Positions 50,154 through 58,276 of a stretch of DNA of 64,000 nt are shown one piece after another. The notes beneath the pieces were generated by a model, which saw only the letters and a program-made list of their open reading frames with translations, was not told the DNA's origin and searched no databases. Source of the DNA: Flavobacterium sp. 102 (GTDB lineage: Bacteria > Bacteroidota > Bacteroidia > Flavobacteriales > Flavobacteriaceae); assembly GCF_003634615.1 (NCBI RefSeq), contig NZ_RBKX01000001.1, forward strand, positions 1,116,001 to 1,180,000, written 5' to 3'. Position numbers and translations under genes: made by a program. The first letter of the stretch is position 1. Every line of letters starts with the position of its first letter.

Positions 50154-51447
50154 AAAAGCTTTTTTAATCGTTTTACTTTATACGTTTTGCCCTTCTGTAT
50201 TTGGTCAGGATAATTCCTGGCCATTGCAGAAATGCATTGCCGAAGCGATGAAGAATTCCATTGAAATTAAGCTACAGCAACTCAGTGTCAAAAAGGCGCA
50301 GAAAGAACACAATTCTTTGGTAAACCAAATGTTGCCATCGGTTTCGTTTACCGGAAATCAGAGCTATAATTTTGGTTCAACCATCGATCCGTCAACCAAC
50401 GGAAGAGTGAGTTCCAATATCCAAAACGATAATTTCTATTTGAATGCCCAAATGAATTTAATCGATTTCAAAGCTTTCGCTACGGCGCAAAAAACTAAAA
50501 TTGATATCGAAAAATCAAAAGCCCAATTAGCCGTCATTGAAAACGAATACCAACTCCAAATCCTTGAAAGCTATTATCAAGCATTGTTTACTCAGGAATT
50601 ATTAAAGATTCAAAAAGAGCAATTCAAAAACTCGCAGTTCAATTTAGATCGAGTGCAAAAGGAAGTCAGCATTGGGAGTAAACCCAAAAGCGATTTATAC
50701 GACATGCAACTCAGTTTTGCCCAAGAGGAAATGAAAATAATGGAAACCGAACAGTTATCGGTACTTCAAAAAACACAACTTTTTCAGTTGATGAATGTGG
50801 AAAACATTTCGGTGGCTGAGGTCGTTTTAGATAACTTTATCGGAACCAATAATCTAGCTGAAACAACGGCAATTTCCAATCCGAAAATCAAGTTTGCCGA
50901 ACTCAATTACCAAAGCAGTCAAAAAGAAACCAAACTCGAAAGAGCCAATAATTTGCCGAGTTTGACCACTTATTACGGTTTTTCTACTTTCTACTACAAA
51001 CCGCTAAATCAGCCGGATGTTATTGTGGATAATTTCAACAAACAAATCAGTGATAACAAAAATCACCAAGTCGGCATTCAACTAAATGTGCCTGTTTTCA
51101 ACGGTTTCCGGAATAATAAAAGAGTTTCTGCAACCAAAATCGAATCCGAAAAATCCAAATTTGTCATTGAACAAGAAAAGCTAAAAGTCAAAAACCAAAT
51201 CGATATCGAGAACCAAAACAAAAACAATTACGCGCAATTGTATGCCAAACTACAGCAAATGAAAACCTTTGCCGAGGCTTCTTTCCGAACTTCGCAGGCC
51301 AAATTTACTTCGGGAACTATCGATGCCGTAGTCTTTTCGGCAGTGAAAAATCAATGGCTTTCCACCGAGTATGATTTGCTTAAAAATGAGCTCCAACAAC
51401 AATACATTGCGCTTAAAATAAGCCTCATTCAAGGAAATGTACTGTAA
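50146..51447 (+). CDS. TolC-family outer-membrane efflux protein
   Basis: A 433-residue protein with a signal peptide (about residues 1-20) and two repeats of the TolC helical hairpin: QKCIAEAMKNSIEIKLQQLSVKKAQKE opens repeat one, and NPKIKFAELNYQSSQKETKLERANNLPSLTTYYGFS opens repeat two. It would form the outer-membrane channel of the efflux pump. Its start overlaps the permease stop by 8 nt, showing translational coupling. Confidence 0.92.
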   Translation: MNKKAFLIVLLYTFCPSVFGQDNSWPLQKCIAEAMKNSIEIKLQQLSVKKAQKEHNSLVNQMLPSVSFTGNQSYNFGSTIDPSTNGRVSSNIQNDNFYLNAQMNLIDFKAFATAQKTKIDIEKSKAQLAVIENEYQLQILESYYQALFTQELLKIQKEQFKNSQFNLDRVQKEVSIGSKPKSDLYDMQLSFAQEEMKIMETEQLSVLQKTQLFQLMNVENISVAEVVLDNFIGTNNLAETTAISNPKIKFAELNYQSSQKETKLERANNLPSLTTYYGFSTFYYKPLNQPDVIVDNFNKQISDNKNHQVGIQLNVPVFNGFRNNKRVSATKIESEKSKFVIEQEKLKVKNQIDIENQNKNNYAQLYAKLQQMKTFAEASFRTSQAKFTSGTIDAVVFSAVKNQWLSTEYDLLKNELQQQYIALKISLIQGNVL

Positions 51448-51493
51448 ACGTTATTTGCTTATCTTTCCATCAATATTTTCAATTCTTTAACGA

Positions 51494-51522
51494 TTGTTTC
51501 CAAACATTTCGTATTATCTTTG
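51494..51522 (+). promoter_or_regulatory. Promoter of mrp
   Basis: TTG (51494-51496), N18, TATCTTTG (51515-51522): close to the Bacteroidota -33/-7 consensus, 52 nt upstream of the ATG. Confidence 0.75.
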
Positions 51523-51574
51523 CAATCTAAATTCAGTTTAAATAAACGCAACTGAAAGCATAATTATAATTCGA

Positions 51575-52711
51575 ATGAAACTAGATAGAAAAGAAATCTT
51601 AGCGGCTTTAGAAACCATTACTATTGCAGGCGAAGGAAAAAATATGGTCGAAAGCGGCGCGGTAAAAAACGTAATCACTTTTGGCAACGAAGTCGTAGTT
51701 GATTTAGTAATCTCAACGCCTGCGATGCACATTAAAAAACGTGCCGAGGACGATATTAAGAAATTAATCCACGAAAAATTCTCTCCGGATGCTGACGTAA
51801 AAGTTAATATCAAAGTGGAAACGCCAACACAAAATCCTAATGAGATCAAAGGCAAAGCCATTCCGGGTATCAGCAATATTATTGCGGTAGCTTCAGGAAA
51901 AGGCGGCGTTGGAAAATCAACCGTTACTGCAAATTTAGCCGTGACTTTAGCCAAAATGGGTTTCAAAGTTGGAATCCTTGACGCCGATATTTACGGACCA
52001 TCAATGCCGATTATGTTCGACGTGGAAAACGAAAAACCAATCTCGATTGAAGTGAACGGGAAATCCAAAATGAAACCAATCGAAAGCTACGAAATCAAAT
52101 TGCTTTCCATCGGATTCTTTACTTCTCCAAGTCAGGCCGTAATTTGGCGTGGACCAATGGCTTCGAAAGCGTTGAACCAAATGATTTTTGATGCTGATTG
52201 GGGTCAATTAGATTTCATGCTAATCGATTTACCTCCGGGAACAGGAGATATTCACTTGTCAATTATGCAATCTTTGCCAATTACCGGCGCTGTTGTCGTT
52301 AGTACACCGCAAGCCGTAGCTTTAGCAGATGCGAAAAAAGGTGTGTCGATGTTTCTATCAGACAGCATCAACGTTCCGGTATTGGGAATTATAGAAAACA
52401 TGGCATACTTCACACCGGAAGAATTGCCAAACAACAAGTATTATATTTTCGGAAAAGAAGGCGCTAAAAACCTGGCGGAAGATTTGCAAGTACCATTTCT
52501 TGGCGAAGTGCCATTGGTACAAAGCATTCGAGAAGCTGGAGATTACGGTCGTCCGGCAGCGTTGCAAACGGCTTCTGTAATTGAAAAAGTTTTTGAAGAA
52601 ATCACCAGAAATGTAGTGCAGGAAACGGTAAACCGAAATAATGATTTACCACCAACCGAAGCAATCAAAATCACAACGATGGCCGGATGTTCGGCAGTAA
52701 ATAAAAAATAG
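51575..52711 (+). CDS. mrp: Mrp/NBP35-type iron-sulfur carrier ATPase
   Basis: A 378-residue protein: an N-terminal MIP18/DUF59 domain (about residues 1-85), then a P-loop ATPase with the deviant Walker A GKGGVGKST (108-116), DADIYGPSMP and LIDLPPGTGD. Mrp proteins carry or insert Fe-S clusters into target proteins. A NifU-like scaffold gene follows, and beyond it a ferredoxin reductase/ferredoxin module that would need such clusters. Confidence 0.94.
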   Translation: MKLDRKEILAALETITIAGEGKNMVESGAVKNVITFGNEVVVDLVISTPAMHIKKRAEDDIKKLIHEKFSPDADVKVNIKVETPTQNPNEIKGKAIPGISNIIAVASGKGGVGKSTVTANLAVTLAKMGFKVGILDADIYGPSMPIMFDVENEKPISIEVNGKSKMKPIESYEIKLLSIGFFTSPSQAVIWRGPMASKALNQMIFDADWGQLDFMLIDLPPGTGDIHLSIMQSLPITGAVVVSTPQAVALADAKKGVSMFLSDSINVPVLGIIENMAYFTPEELPNNKYYIFGKEGAKNLAEDLQVPFLGEVPLVQSIREAGDYGRPAALQTASVIEKVFEEITRNVVQETVNRNNDLPPTEAIKITTMAGCSAVNKK

Positions 52712-52720
52712 ACTGCTTAG

Positions 52721-52802
52721 ATATTTTAGAGGGTTAGACTTCTTAGGAAAAATCTAACCCTCTAAAATGTCTAACCATCTGAAAATCTAAAATGTCTAAA
52801 TT
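52721..52802. repeat. Octamer array with a 16-bp perfect hairpin before nifU-like gene
   Basis: ATTTTAGAGGGTTAGA (52723-52738) and its exact complement TCTAACCCTCTAAAAT (52753-52768) form a stem with a 14-nt loop. From 52753 the sequence continues in 8-bp steps (ATCTAACC, CTCTAAAA, TGTCTAAC, CATCTGAA, AATCTAAA, ATGTCTAA) to within a few bases of the next ATG at 52803. Confidence 0.85.
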
Positions 52803-53042
52803 ATGACAAACGAAGAATTGATTTTAAACATCGAAAAAGCACTCGCCGAAATCAGACCGTTTCTGAATTCCGATGGCGGCGATATTAGTTTGGTTTCCAT
52901 CGAGGATGATAAACATGTGAAAGTGCGTCTTCAGGGCGCTTGTACTTCTTGCAGTTTGAGCATCAGCACGATGAAAGCCGGTGTGGAAACAACGATTAAA
53001 AAATACGCACCACAAATAGAAACAGTGGAGAACGTAGCTTAG
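52803..53042 (+). CDS. NifU C-terminal-domain iron-sulfur scaffold protein
   Basis: A 79-residue protein equal to a single NifU_N-like/Nfu domain, with the cluster-binding pair C47xxC50 in QGACTSCSLS and the ALAEIRPFLNSDGGDI N-terminal helix. Such small Nfu proteins pass Fe-S clusters to apoproteins. It follows mrp with a 91-nt spacer full of octamers. Confidence 0.93.
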   Translation: MTNEELILNIEKALAEIRPFLNSDGGDISLVSIEDDKHVKVRLQGACTSCSLSISTMKAGVETTIKKYAPQIETVENVA

Positions 53043-53091
53043 TTGGGCGTTACCCACGATTAGTAAAAACTACGTTCTACAAACTTGTTTT

Positions 53092-53200
53092 TGTCTATCG
53101 GGGTCGGGCTATTCGTTGCAATCTTTTCATGATTTCCCTCTCGCTACGCTTCAGGGCAATCCTAAAAAGGATTTCCACTTCTATCCCTAACGCATTCGTG
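53092..53200 (+). repeat. Dispersed intergenic repeat, copy D
   Basis: Contains CGTTGCAATCTTTT (53114-53127), an internal inverted portion, then AAAAAGGATTTCC and a decayed CTTCTATCCCTAACG end where other copies have CTTCAATCGGGGCTAA. No ORF. Confidence 0.65.
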
Positions 53201-53244
53201 CTGAACATGACAAAAATCATAAAATAAAAGTTCCGGTTTAAAGA

Positions 53245-53284
53245 CCTTAGCGCCTTTGAACCTTAGAACCTCAGAACCTCAAAA
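53245..53284. repeat. CCTTAG octamer array touching the reductase start codon
   Basis: CCTTAGCG, CCTTTGAA, CCTTAGAA, CCTCAGAA, CCTCAAAA in exact 8-bp register; the ATG begins one base later. It is the same family as the array before leuS (6476-6515). Confidence 0.9.
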
Positions 53285-53285
53285 A

Positions 53286-54344
53286 ATGATTGAAACAGAT
53301 ATACTAATAATCGGTGCCGGTCCAACAGGACTTTTTACTGTTTTCGAAGCAGGATTATTAAAATTAAAATGCCACATAATTGACGCTTTGCCACAACCCG
53401 GAGGACAATTAGCAGAATTGTATCCCAAAAAACCCATTTACGATATTCCCGGTTATCCGGAAGTATTGGCGGGTGATTTGGTGACCAATTTAATGGAGCA
53501 AATCAAACAATTCCAACCCGGATTTACCTTAGGACAAACCGCCGAAACCATTGAAAAACTAGAAGACGGAAGTTTTATTGTAACCACTAATGAAGGTACT
53601 AAGCATAAAGCTAAAGCGATTGCGATTGCCGGTGGCTTGGGAACATTTGAACCAAGAAAACCAATTCTGAAAGACATAGAATTTTACGAAAAAGAAGATC
53701 GTGGCGTGGATTACTTCGTCAAAGATCCTGAAAAATACCGAGGAAAAAACATCGTGATTTCCGGTGGTGGCGATTCTGCCTTGGATTGGAGTATTTTCCT
53801 TTCTGATGTAGCGTCTTCAGTGACTTTGGTACACCGAAGAAATGAATTTCGCGGCGCTTTAGACTCTGTTGAAAAAGTGCAAGAATTGAAATCGGCAGGA
53901 AAAATAAAGTTAATTACTCCCGGAGAGGTTGTCGGATTCAAAGGTTCAGAACGAATCGAATCTGTAGATATTGAAGTTAACGGCGCTCGCATGAATGTCG
54001 TGACCGATTATTTTATTCCGCTTTTTGGGTTGACGCCAAAACTAGGGCCTATCGCCAATTGGGGATTAGAAATCGAGAAGAATGCGATTAAAGTGAACAA
54101 CGCTTTAGACTATCAAACCAATATCGAAGGTATTTACGCTATCGGTGATGTCAATATTTATCCGGGCAAATTGAAGTTGATTCTTTGTGGTTTCCACGAA
54201 GCGACTTTGATGTGCCAAAGTGTTTACCAAAGAGTAAATCCGGGCAAAAAATATGTATTGAAATACACCACAGTTTCCGGGATTGATGGTTTTGACGGAA
54301 CACGGAAAGAAGCCGAAAAAGCGGTAGTAAAATCGATAGACTAA
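53286..54344 (+). CDS. Ferredoxin-NADP+ reductase, thioredoxin-reductase-like (FNR2 type)
   Basis: A 352-residue FAD/NAD(P) oxidoreductase. I use the ATG at 53286, right before DILIIGAGPTGLF. Motifs: FAD GAGPTG, PGGQLAELYP, the NADP-site ISGGGDSALDW, and AIGDVNIYPGKLK for FAD. The redox-active CxxC of thioredoxin reductases is missing, as in FNR2/YumC ferredoxin reductases. It would pass electrons from NADPH to the ferredoxin encoded two genes downstream. The diiron protein gene begins at the next base after its stop. Confidence 0.9.
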   Translation: MIETDILIIGAGPTGLFTVFEAGLLKLKCHIIDALPQPGGQLAELYPKKPIYDIPGYPEVLAGDLVTNLMEQIKQFQPGFTLGQTAETIEKLEDGSFIVTTNEGTKHKAKAIAIAGGLGTFEPRKPILKDIEFYEKEDRGVDYFVKDPEKYRGKNIVISGGGDSALDWSIFLSDVASSVTLVHRRNEFRGALDSVEKVQELKSAGKIKLITPGEVVGFKGSERIESVDIEVNGARMNVVTDYFIPLFGLTPKLGPIANWGLEIEKNAIKVNNALDYQTNIEGIYAIGDVNIYPGKLKLILCGFHEATLMCQSVYQRVNPGKKYVLKYTTVSGIDGFDGTRKEAEKAVVKSID

Positions 54345-54905
54345 ATGCTAAACCATCCTGAATTAGTAGACCTGTTAAAAAAAGCTTATTCTGCCGAAAA
54401 AGCAGCTGCTTTCGCCTATCAAGGTCATGCCGGTTCAGTAAAAGATAAAGTGCAAAAAGCCGCCATTCACCAAATTGAAATTGACGAGTGGAATCATAGA
54501 AAAGAAGTGCTGGAAATCATGAACGATTTTGACATTTCCATTTCCAAATGGTATGAATTTAAATTTCATGTGATTGGCAAAGTGATTTCGGGCAGTTGTT
54601 ATGTTATCGGTTGGTTTATGCCATTCTATTTTGCCGGAAGATTGGAAAGCGGTAACGTTTGCGAGTATTTCCGAATGATGCATTTTTTTAATTCGTTAGG
54701 GATTACCAAATACGACCAAGCGTTGTACGAAATGGGCATCAAAGAGAAAGAACACGAAATTTATTTTCTGGACAAAATAAAAGACAGTAAACTGCTTCCT
54801 TTTTTTGAAAAGCTTTTTTCATGGGGAACCGGCAAAGGTTTTAACGATATTGATTTAGACAAAAAATACCCGGTGGAACAATCCAACCAATATTGCAAAA
54901 AATAA
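54345..54905 (+). CDS. COQ7-like / ferritin-like diiron hydroxylase family protein
   Basis: A 186-residue four-helix protein. Candidate diiron ligands are E18, E48xxH51 (DEWNH), E101 or E107, and E134xxH137 (EKEHE), the ferritin-like/COQ7 spacing. Hydrophobic VIGKVISGSCYVIGWFMPFYF (about 76-96) could embed in the membrane, as in demethoxyubiquinone hydroxylases. The gene is directly fused end to end with the reductase and 6 nt before a ferredoxin, so it has its own electron supply. Flavobacteria are expected to make menaquinone rather than ubiquinone, so the substrate must be something else. Confidence 0.8.
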   Translation: MLNHPELVDLLKKAYSAEKAAAFAYQGHAGSVKDKVQKAAIHQIEIDEWNHRKEVLEIMNDFDISISKWYEFKFHVIGKVISGSCYVIGWFMPFYFAGRLESGNVCEYFRMMHFFNSLGITKYDQALYEMGIKEKEHEIYFLDKIKDSKLLPFFEKLFSWGTGKGFNDIDLDKKYPVEQSNQYCKK

Positions 54906-54911
54906 ATTGAC

Positions 54912-55244
54912 ATGGCAAACGACGTTACCATAACCATAACTGATCGCGAAGGCATCAGTCACGAAGTACAAGCACCAACTGATATGAATATGAACATCAT
55001 GGAACTCGTTCGTGCTTACGAATTGGCACCCGAAGGAACCATCGGGATTTGTGGCGGCATGGCGATGTGTGCTTCTTGTCAGTGTTATGTTTTAAATGAT
55101 TTCCCGTTACCGGAGAAAAGTGATGATGAGCAAGCTATGCTTTGGGAAGCCTTTAATGTTAAGGATAACAGCCGCTTGGGTTGCCAAATTCACATCACAG
55201 AAGACCTTAACGGACTCGAAATAGAATTGGCGCCGGAAGCATAA
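54912..55244 (+). CDS. Adrenodoxin-type [2Fe-2S] ferredoxin
   Basis: A 110-residue ferredoxin. Cluster ligands C47, C53, C56 and C91 fit Cx5Cx2Cx34C, close to the adrenodoxin pattern; C58 is an extra cysteine. The acidic surface residues DDEQAMLWEA are typical of partner docking. It is the third gene of the coupled reductase/diiron/ferredoxin set, and its stop directly abuts the convergent SGNH gene. Confidence 0.93.
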   Translation: MANDVTITITDREGISHEVQAPTDMNMNIMELVRAYELAPEGTIGICGGMAMCASCQCYVLNDFPLPEKSDDEQAMLWEAFNVKDNSRLGCQIHITEDLNGLEIELAPEA

Positions 55245-55943
55245 TTAAAGTCCTAACTTTATTTTCGCTTCAGGTAAAATCCTTTCCACAAATTTAGAAT
55301 AAGCAATAGTCGATGGATGCAAGCCGTCGCTGGCAACTAATTCGGGTTGGAGCAAACCGGCTCTGGTAATGTCAGTGATGTTGACAAAAGTAATATCGTT
55401 GGCCAAACAATAATTTCTGGCAAATTCGTTATAAGCATAAACGCCTTCCGAAATGGCGATTGAACCTTGTCCGTAGGGCGTGTAAGCATAGTCTGGAATC
55501 GAAACGACAATGACTTTGTTTTTATCTCCTTTGGCCTTTGAAATGGCAGTATTTATCAATTCGGGAAATTCTTGTTCGTAGATATAGAAAGGCCTCCCTT
55601 GAAATTGATTGTTTACGCCAATCAAAAGCGTAACCAAGTCATAGTCATTTGTTATCGGTTCGCCGGCAATAACAGCTTTTAAACTGGTCGTTGTCCAACC
55701 GGTTTCGGCAATAAGTTTGATGTCAAAAGTATCACTTGTATTTAAGTATTGGCTAAGGCTGTCTTTAAGTTGTTCGGGAAATCTGCAATCGGCACAAACA
55801 CTTTGACCATAGGTATAACTGTCGCCTAAGGCTAAATATTTATAGTTTACCGGAGCAATTACAATTTCGTTTTCATCCGAACTGCAACCTATAAGCAATA
55901 AGCTAAGAAAGAGCGATGAAAATATTTTAGCCAAGTATTTCAT
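55245..55943 (-). CDS. SGNH/GDSL-family lipoprotein hydrolase
   Basis: A 232-residue lipoprotein (lipobox LLLIGC, C20). Catalytic residues: S42 in ALGDSYTYG, the block-III asparagine in LIGVNNQF and the terminal D/H pair in SDGLHPS. It probably hydrolyses an ester on a lipid or glycan in the envelope. Stop codons of this gene and the ferredoxin gene touch, with no terminator between. Confidence 0.88.
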   Translation of the reverse strand: MKYLAKIFSSLFLSLLLIGCSSDENEIVIAPVNYKYLALGDSYTYGQSVCADCRFPEQLKDSLSQYLNTSDTFDIKLIAETGWTTTSLKAVIAGEPITNDYDLVTLLIGVNNQFQGRPFYIYEQEFPELINTAISKAKGDKNKVIVVSIPDYAYTPYGQGSIAISEGVYAYNEFARNYCLANDITFVNITDITRAGLLQPELVASDGLHPSTIAYSKFVERILPEAKIKLGL

Positions 55944-55991
55944 AAGGATTATTTCAATACAAGCATTTACGGCAAAGCAACTGCTTTGGGT

Positions 55992-56774
55992 TTAAGCCAA
56001 TGCCAAACTGGCTTCTATTTTTTCTTCAATGGCATTCCAAAGCCCAATTCTTTTTTCTAAAGCTAAAATGGAAACTTCTTCGACTTCTTTCCATTTTTGA
56101 GCATCGTCCTGACAAAGTTCGTTAATCATTTGCATCGCCATTGGTCCGTGTTCGTCGGCATCTAATTCGATGTGTCTTTCGAAATAGTAAATCAATTTAG
56201 ACAAATCAACATCAGGGAAATTTTGCTGGAAGTTTTTCAGGATTTCGGTAAACATATTCGGAATCAAATCTTCTCTGCCAAAAGTAAATGCGGCCGCAAT
56301 TTTATGCACTTTACCTTCTTCAATTACGCGGAAAGTAAAGTCTAAAAATGCTTTTACGTCCGTATGTAAATCACTTTGTTTGATGGCGATGAAGACATTT
56401 TTAGTATCGATTACGTTTTGAAGAAAAGCGTCTAATTCTTGGGTACAAGCGCCACAACTTTGCATGGCATCGACATACATTTCGAAATGACTTAAACGTT
56501 TTCCGTCTAAAGTCAAATCGCTTTCTTCGGCCAAAACAATTTCGTTAATCAAATACCTGGTTTCCGGATTTGCTGTAGCAAACCAAGGTGTTGTAGTGCT
56601 GGTCAATTGGCGCTGCAATGCTTTCAACAGCGACATAAAATCCCAAACGGCATACACGTGACTTTCTAAAAATTGATGTAAATCGTCAATAGTTTTTACT
56701 TTTTCGTATAACGGATGTTGGAGTAAAATGTCTTTCTGTGATTGAATTTTCTCGTTGATGATAGATATGGTCAT
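55992..56774 (-). CDS. DUF3050 protein (haem-oxygenase-like fold)
   Basis: A 260-residue soluble protein. VWDFMSLLKALQRQLT, TRYLINEIVLAEESD and YYFERHIELDADEHGPMA are DUF3050 signatures. Helical with many Glu/His residues, placing it in the broad haem-oxygenase/diiron group; no function is established. A minus-strand TACTTTTG (56827-56834) lies 52 nt upstream of the ATG. Confidence 0.85.
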   Translation of the reverse strand: MTISIINEKIQSQKDILLQHPLYEKVKTIDDLHQFLESHVYAVWDFMSLLKALQRQLTSTTTPWFATANPETRYLINEIVLAEESDLTLDGKRLSHFEMYVDAMQSCGACTQELDAFLQNVIDTKNVFIAIKQSDLHTDVKAFLDFTFRVIEEGKVHKIAAAFTFGREDLIPNMFTEILKNFQQNFPDVDLSKLIYYFERHIELDADEHGPMAMQMINELCQDDAQKWKEVEEVSILALEKRIGLWNAIEEKIEASLALA

Positions 56775-56826
56775 AGCTTTTTTTAGTATTTACGTATTGT
56801 AAAACCGTTTTGGTTTCAGTACAACA

Positions 56827-56834
56827 CAAAAGTA
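56827..56834 (-). promoter_or_regulatory. -7 promoter element of the DUF3050 gene
   Basis: TACTTTTG on the minus strand fits TAnnTTTG; it overlaps the tail of the acyl-CoA dehydrogenase terminator. Confidence 0.5.
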
Positions 56835-56866
56835 AAAATGCTTCCCGAAACAGAGAAGCATTTTGT
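56833..56866 (-). terminator. Terminator of the acyl-CoA dehydrogenase gene
   Basis: AAAATGCTTC (56835-56844) and GAAGCATTTT (56855-56864) form a perfect 10-bp stem with T-rich sequence on the minus strand. Confidence 0.8.
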
Positions 56867-56890
56867 ATAAATTTTATTGATTGTTTAATT

Positions 56891-58069
56891 TTATTTAAAA
56901 GCCGGAATTCCTGTAATATCCGCCCCGGTAATCAACAAGTGAATGTCGTGTGTTCCTTCATAAGTAATCACGGATTCCAAGTTCATGCTGTGGCGCATAA
57001 TTGAATAATCTCCGGTAATTCCCATTCCGCCTAACATTTGACGGGCTTCGCGAGCGATGTGAATCGCCATATCCACGTTATTTCTTTTCGCCATTGAGAT
57101 TTGAGCGGTTGTCGCTTTTCCTTCGTTTCTCAAAACGCCTAAACGCCAAGTCAATAATTGTGCTTTGGTGATTTCGGTAATCATTTCGGCTAATTTCTTT
57201 TGTTGCAATTGGAAACTGGCAATCGGTTTGTCAAACTGTATTCTTTCTTTGGCATAACGCAAAGCCGTGTCGTAACAATCCATTGCAGCACCAATAGCGC
57301 CCCAAGCGATTCCGTAACGCGCTGAATCCAAACACTGCATTGGTGCCCCAAGACCAGATTTGCCCGGCATTAAGTTTTCTTTGGGTACTTTTACGTTGTC
57401 AAAAATCAATTCGCCTGTTGCCGAAGCGCGAAGTGACCATTTGTTATGCGTTTCCGGTGTGGTAAAACCTTCCATGCCTCTTTCTACGATTAAGCCGTGG
57501 ATTCTGCCTTCTTCATTTTTGGCCCAAACTACAGCGATGTCCGCAAATGGTGCGTTTGAAATCCACATTTTGGCACCATTCAACAAATAATGGTCGCCCA
57601 TATCTTTGTAGTTGGTGGTCATGCCGGAAGGATTCGAACCATGATCAGGTTCGGTCAGTCCGAAACAACCCATGAATTCTCCCGTAGCCAATTTTGGTAA
57701 ATATTTTTGACGTTGTTCTTCGGTTCCGAATTTCCATATTGGATACATCACCAAAGACGATTGTACTGATGACGTTGAACGCACACCGGAATCACCTCTT
57801 TCAATTTCTTGCATGATTAAACCGTATGAAATTTGGTCCAAACCGGCACCGCCGTATTCTTCCGGAATATAAGGTCCGAATCCGCCAATTTCACCCAAAC
57901 CTTTGATGATTTGTTTTGGAAATTCTGCACGTTGCGCATAATCTTCTATGATGGGAGAAACTTCGCGTTTCACCCAAGCACGAGCAGAATCACGCACTAA
58001 TTTGTGTTCATCCGTTAATAAATCATCTAAATTATAGTAATCCGGAGCTTGAAATAAATCTGGTTTCAT
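56891..58069 (-). CDS. gcdH: Glutaryl-CoA dehydrogenase
   Basis: A 392-residue acyl-CoA dehydrogenase, about the usual length. R97 in SGVRSTSSVQSSLVMYPI corresponds to the substrate-binding arginine of glutaryl-CoA dehydrogenases; the catalytic base is E371 in VITYEGTHDIH. GCFGLTEPDHGSNPSGM and the flavin-binding WISNAPFADIAVVWA are also typical. It degrades glutaryl-CoA from lysine and tryptophan to crotonyl-CoA. -7 element TAGCTTTG at 58113-58120. Confidence 0.9.
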   Translation of the reverse strand: MKPDLFQAPDYYNLDDLLTDEHKLVRDSARAWVKREVSPIIEDYAQRAEFPKQIIKGLGEIGGFGPYIPEEYGGAGLDQISYGLIMQEIERGDSGVRSTSSVQSSLVMYPIWKFGTEEQRQKYLPKLATGEFMGCFGLTEPDHGSNPSGMTTNYKDMGDHYLLNGAKMWISNAPFADIAVVWAKNEEGRIHGLIVERGMEGFTTPETHNKWSLRASATGELIFDNVKVPKENLMPGKSGLGAPMQCLDSARYGIAWGAIGAAMDCYDTALRYAKERIQFDKPIASFQLQQKKLAEMITEITKAQLLTWRLGVLRNEGKATTAQISMAKRNNVDMAIHIAREARQMLGGMGITGDYSIMRHSMNLESVITYEGTHDIHLLITGADITGIPAFK

Positions 58070-58112
58070 ATGTCGATTTTATAGTCTTAAATTTGGTTTA
58101 CGAAAACGTTTG

Positions 58113-58120
58113 CAAAGCTA
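58113..58120 (-). promoter_or_regulatory. -7 promoter element of gcdH
   Basis: TAGCTTTG on the minus strand, 43 nt before the ATG. Confidence 0.55.
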
Positions 58121-58164
58121 CATAATCTTAATCAAAAACGACATTAACAATTGTTATAATTTTT

Positions 58165-58262
58165 TGAAGCTTTTTCCGGCTATGCGTTGCAATCTTTTTT
58201 TGCAAAAAAGGATTTTCACTGCACACGAGCGAAGCGACGCTGAAGGAATCCGGACTAAGGTT
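58165..58262 (+). repeat. Dispersed intergenic repeat, copy E
   Basis: CGTTGCAATCTTTT (58185-58198) then a short loop and AAAAAAGGATTTTCAC, ending CGGACTAAGG. A short form without the long central inverted part of copy B. Confidence 0.65.
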
Positions 58263-58276
58263 ATTTCTACTAAAGA

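Noticed and set aside
57638-57660. GGATTCGAACC, which looks like a tRNA T-arm
   Set aside because: It lies inside glutaryl-CoA dehydrogenase and encodes conserved residues; no acceptor, D or anticodon arm surrounds it.
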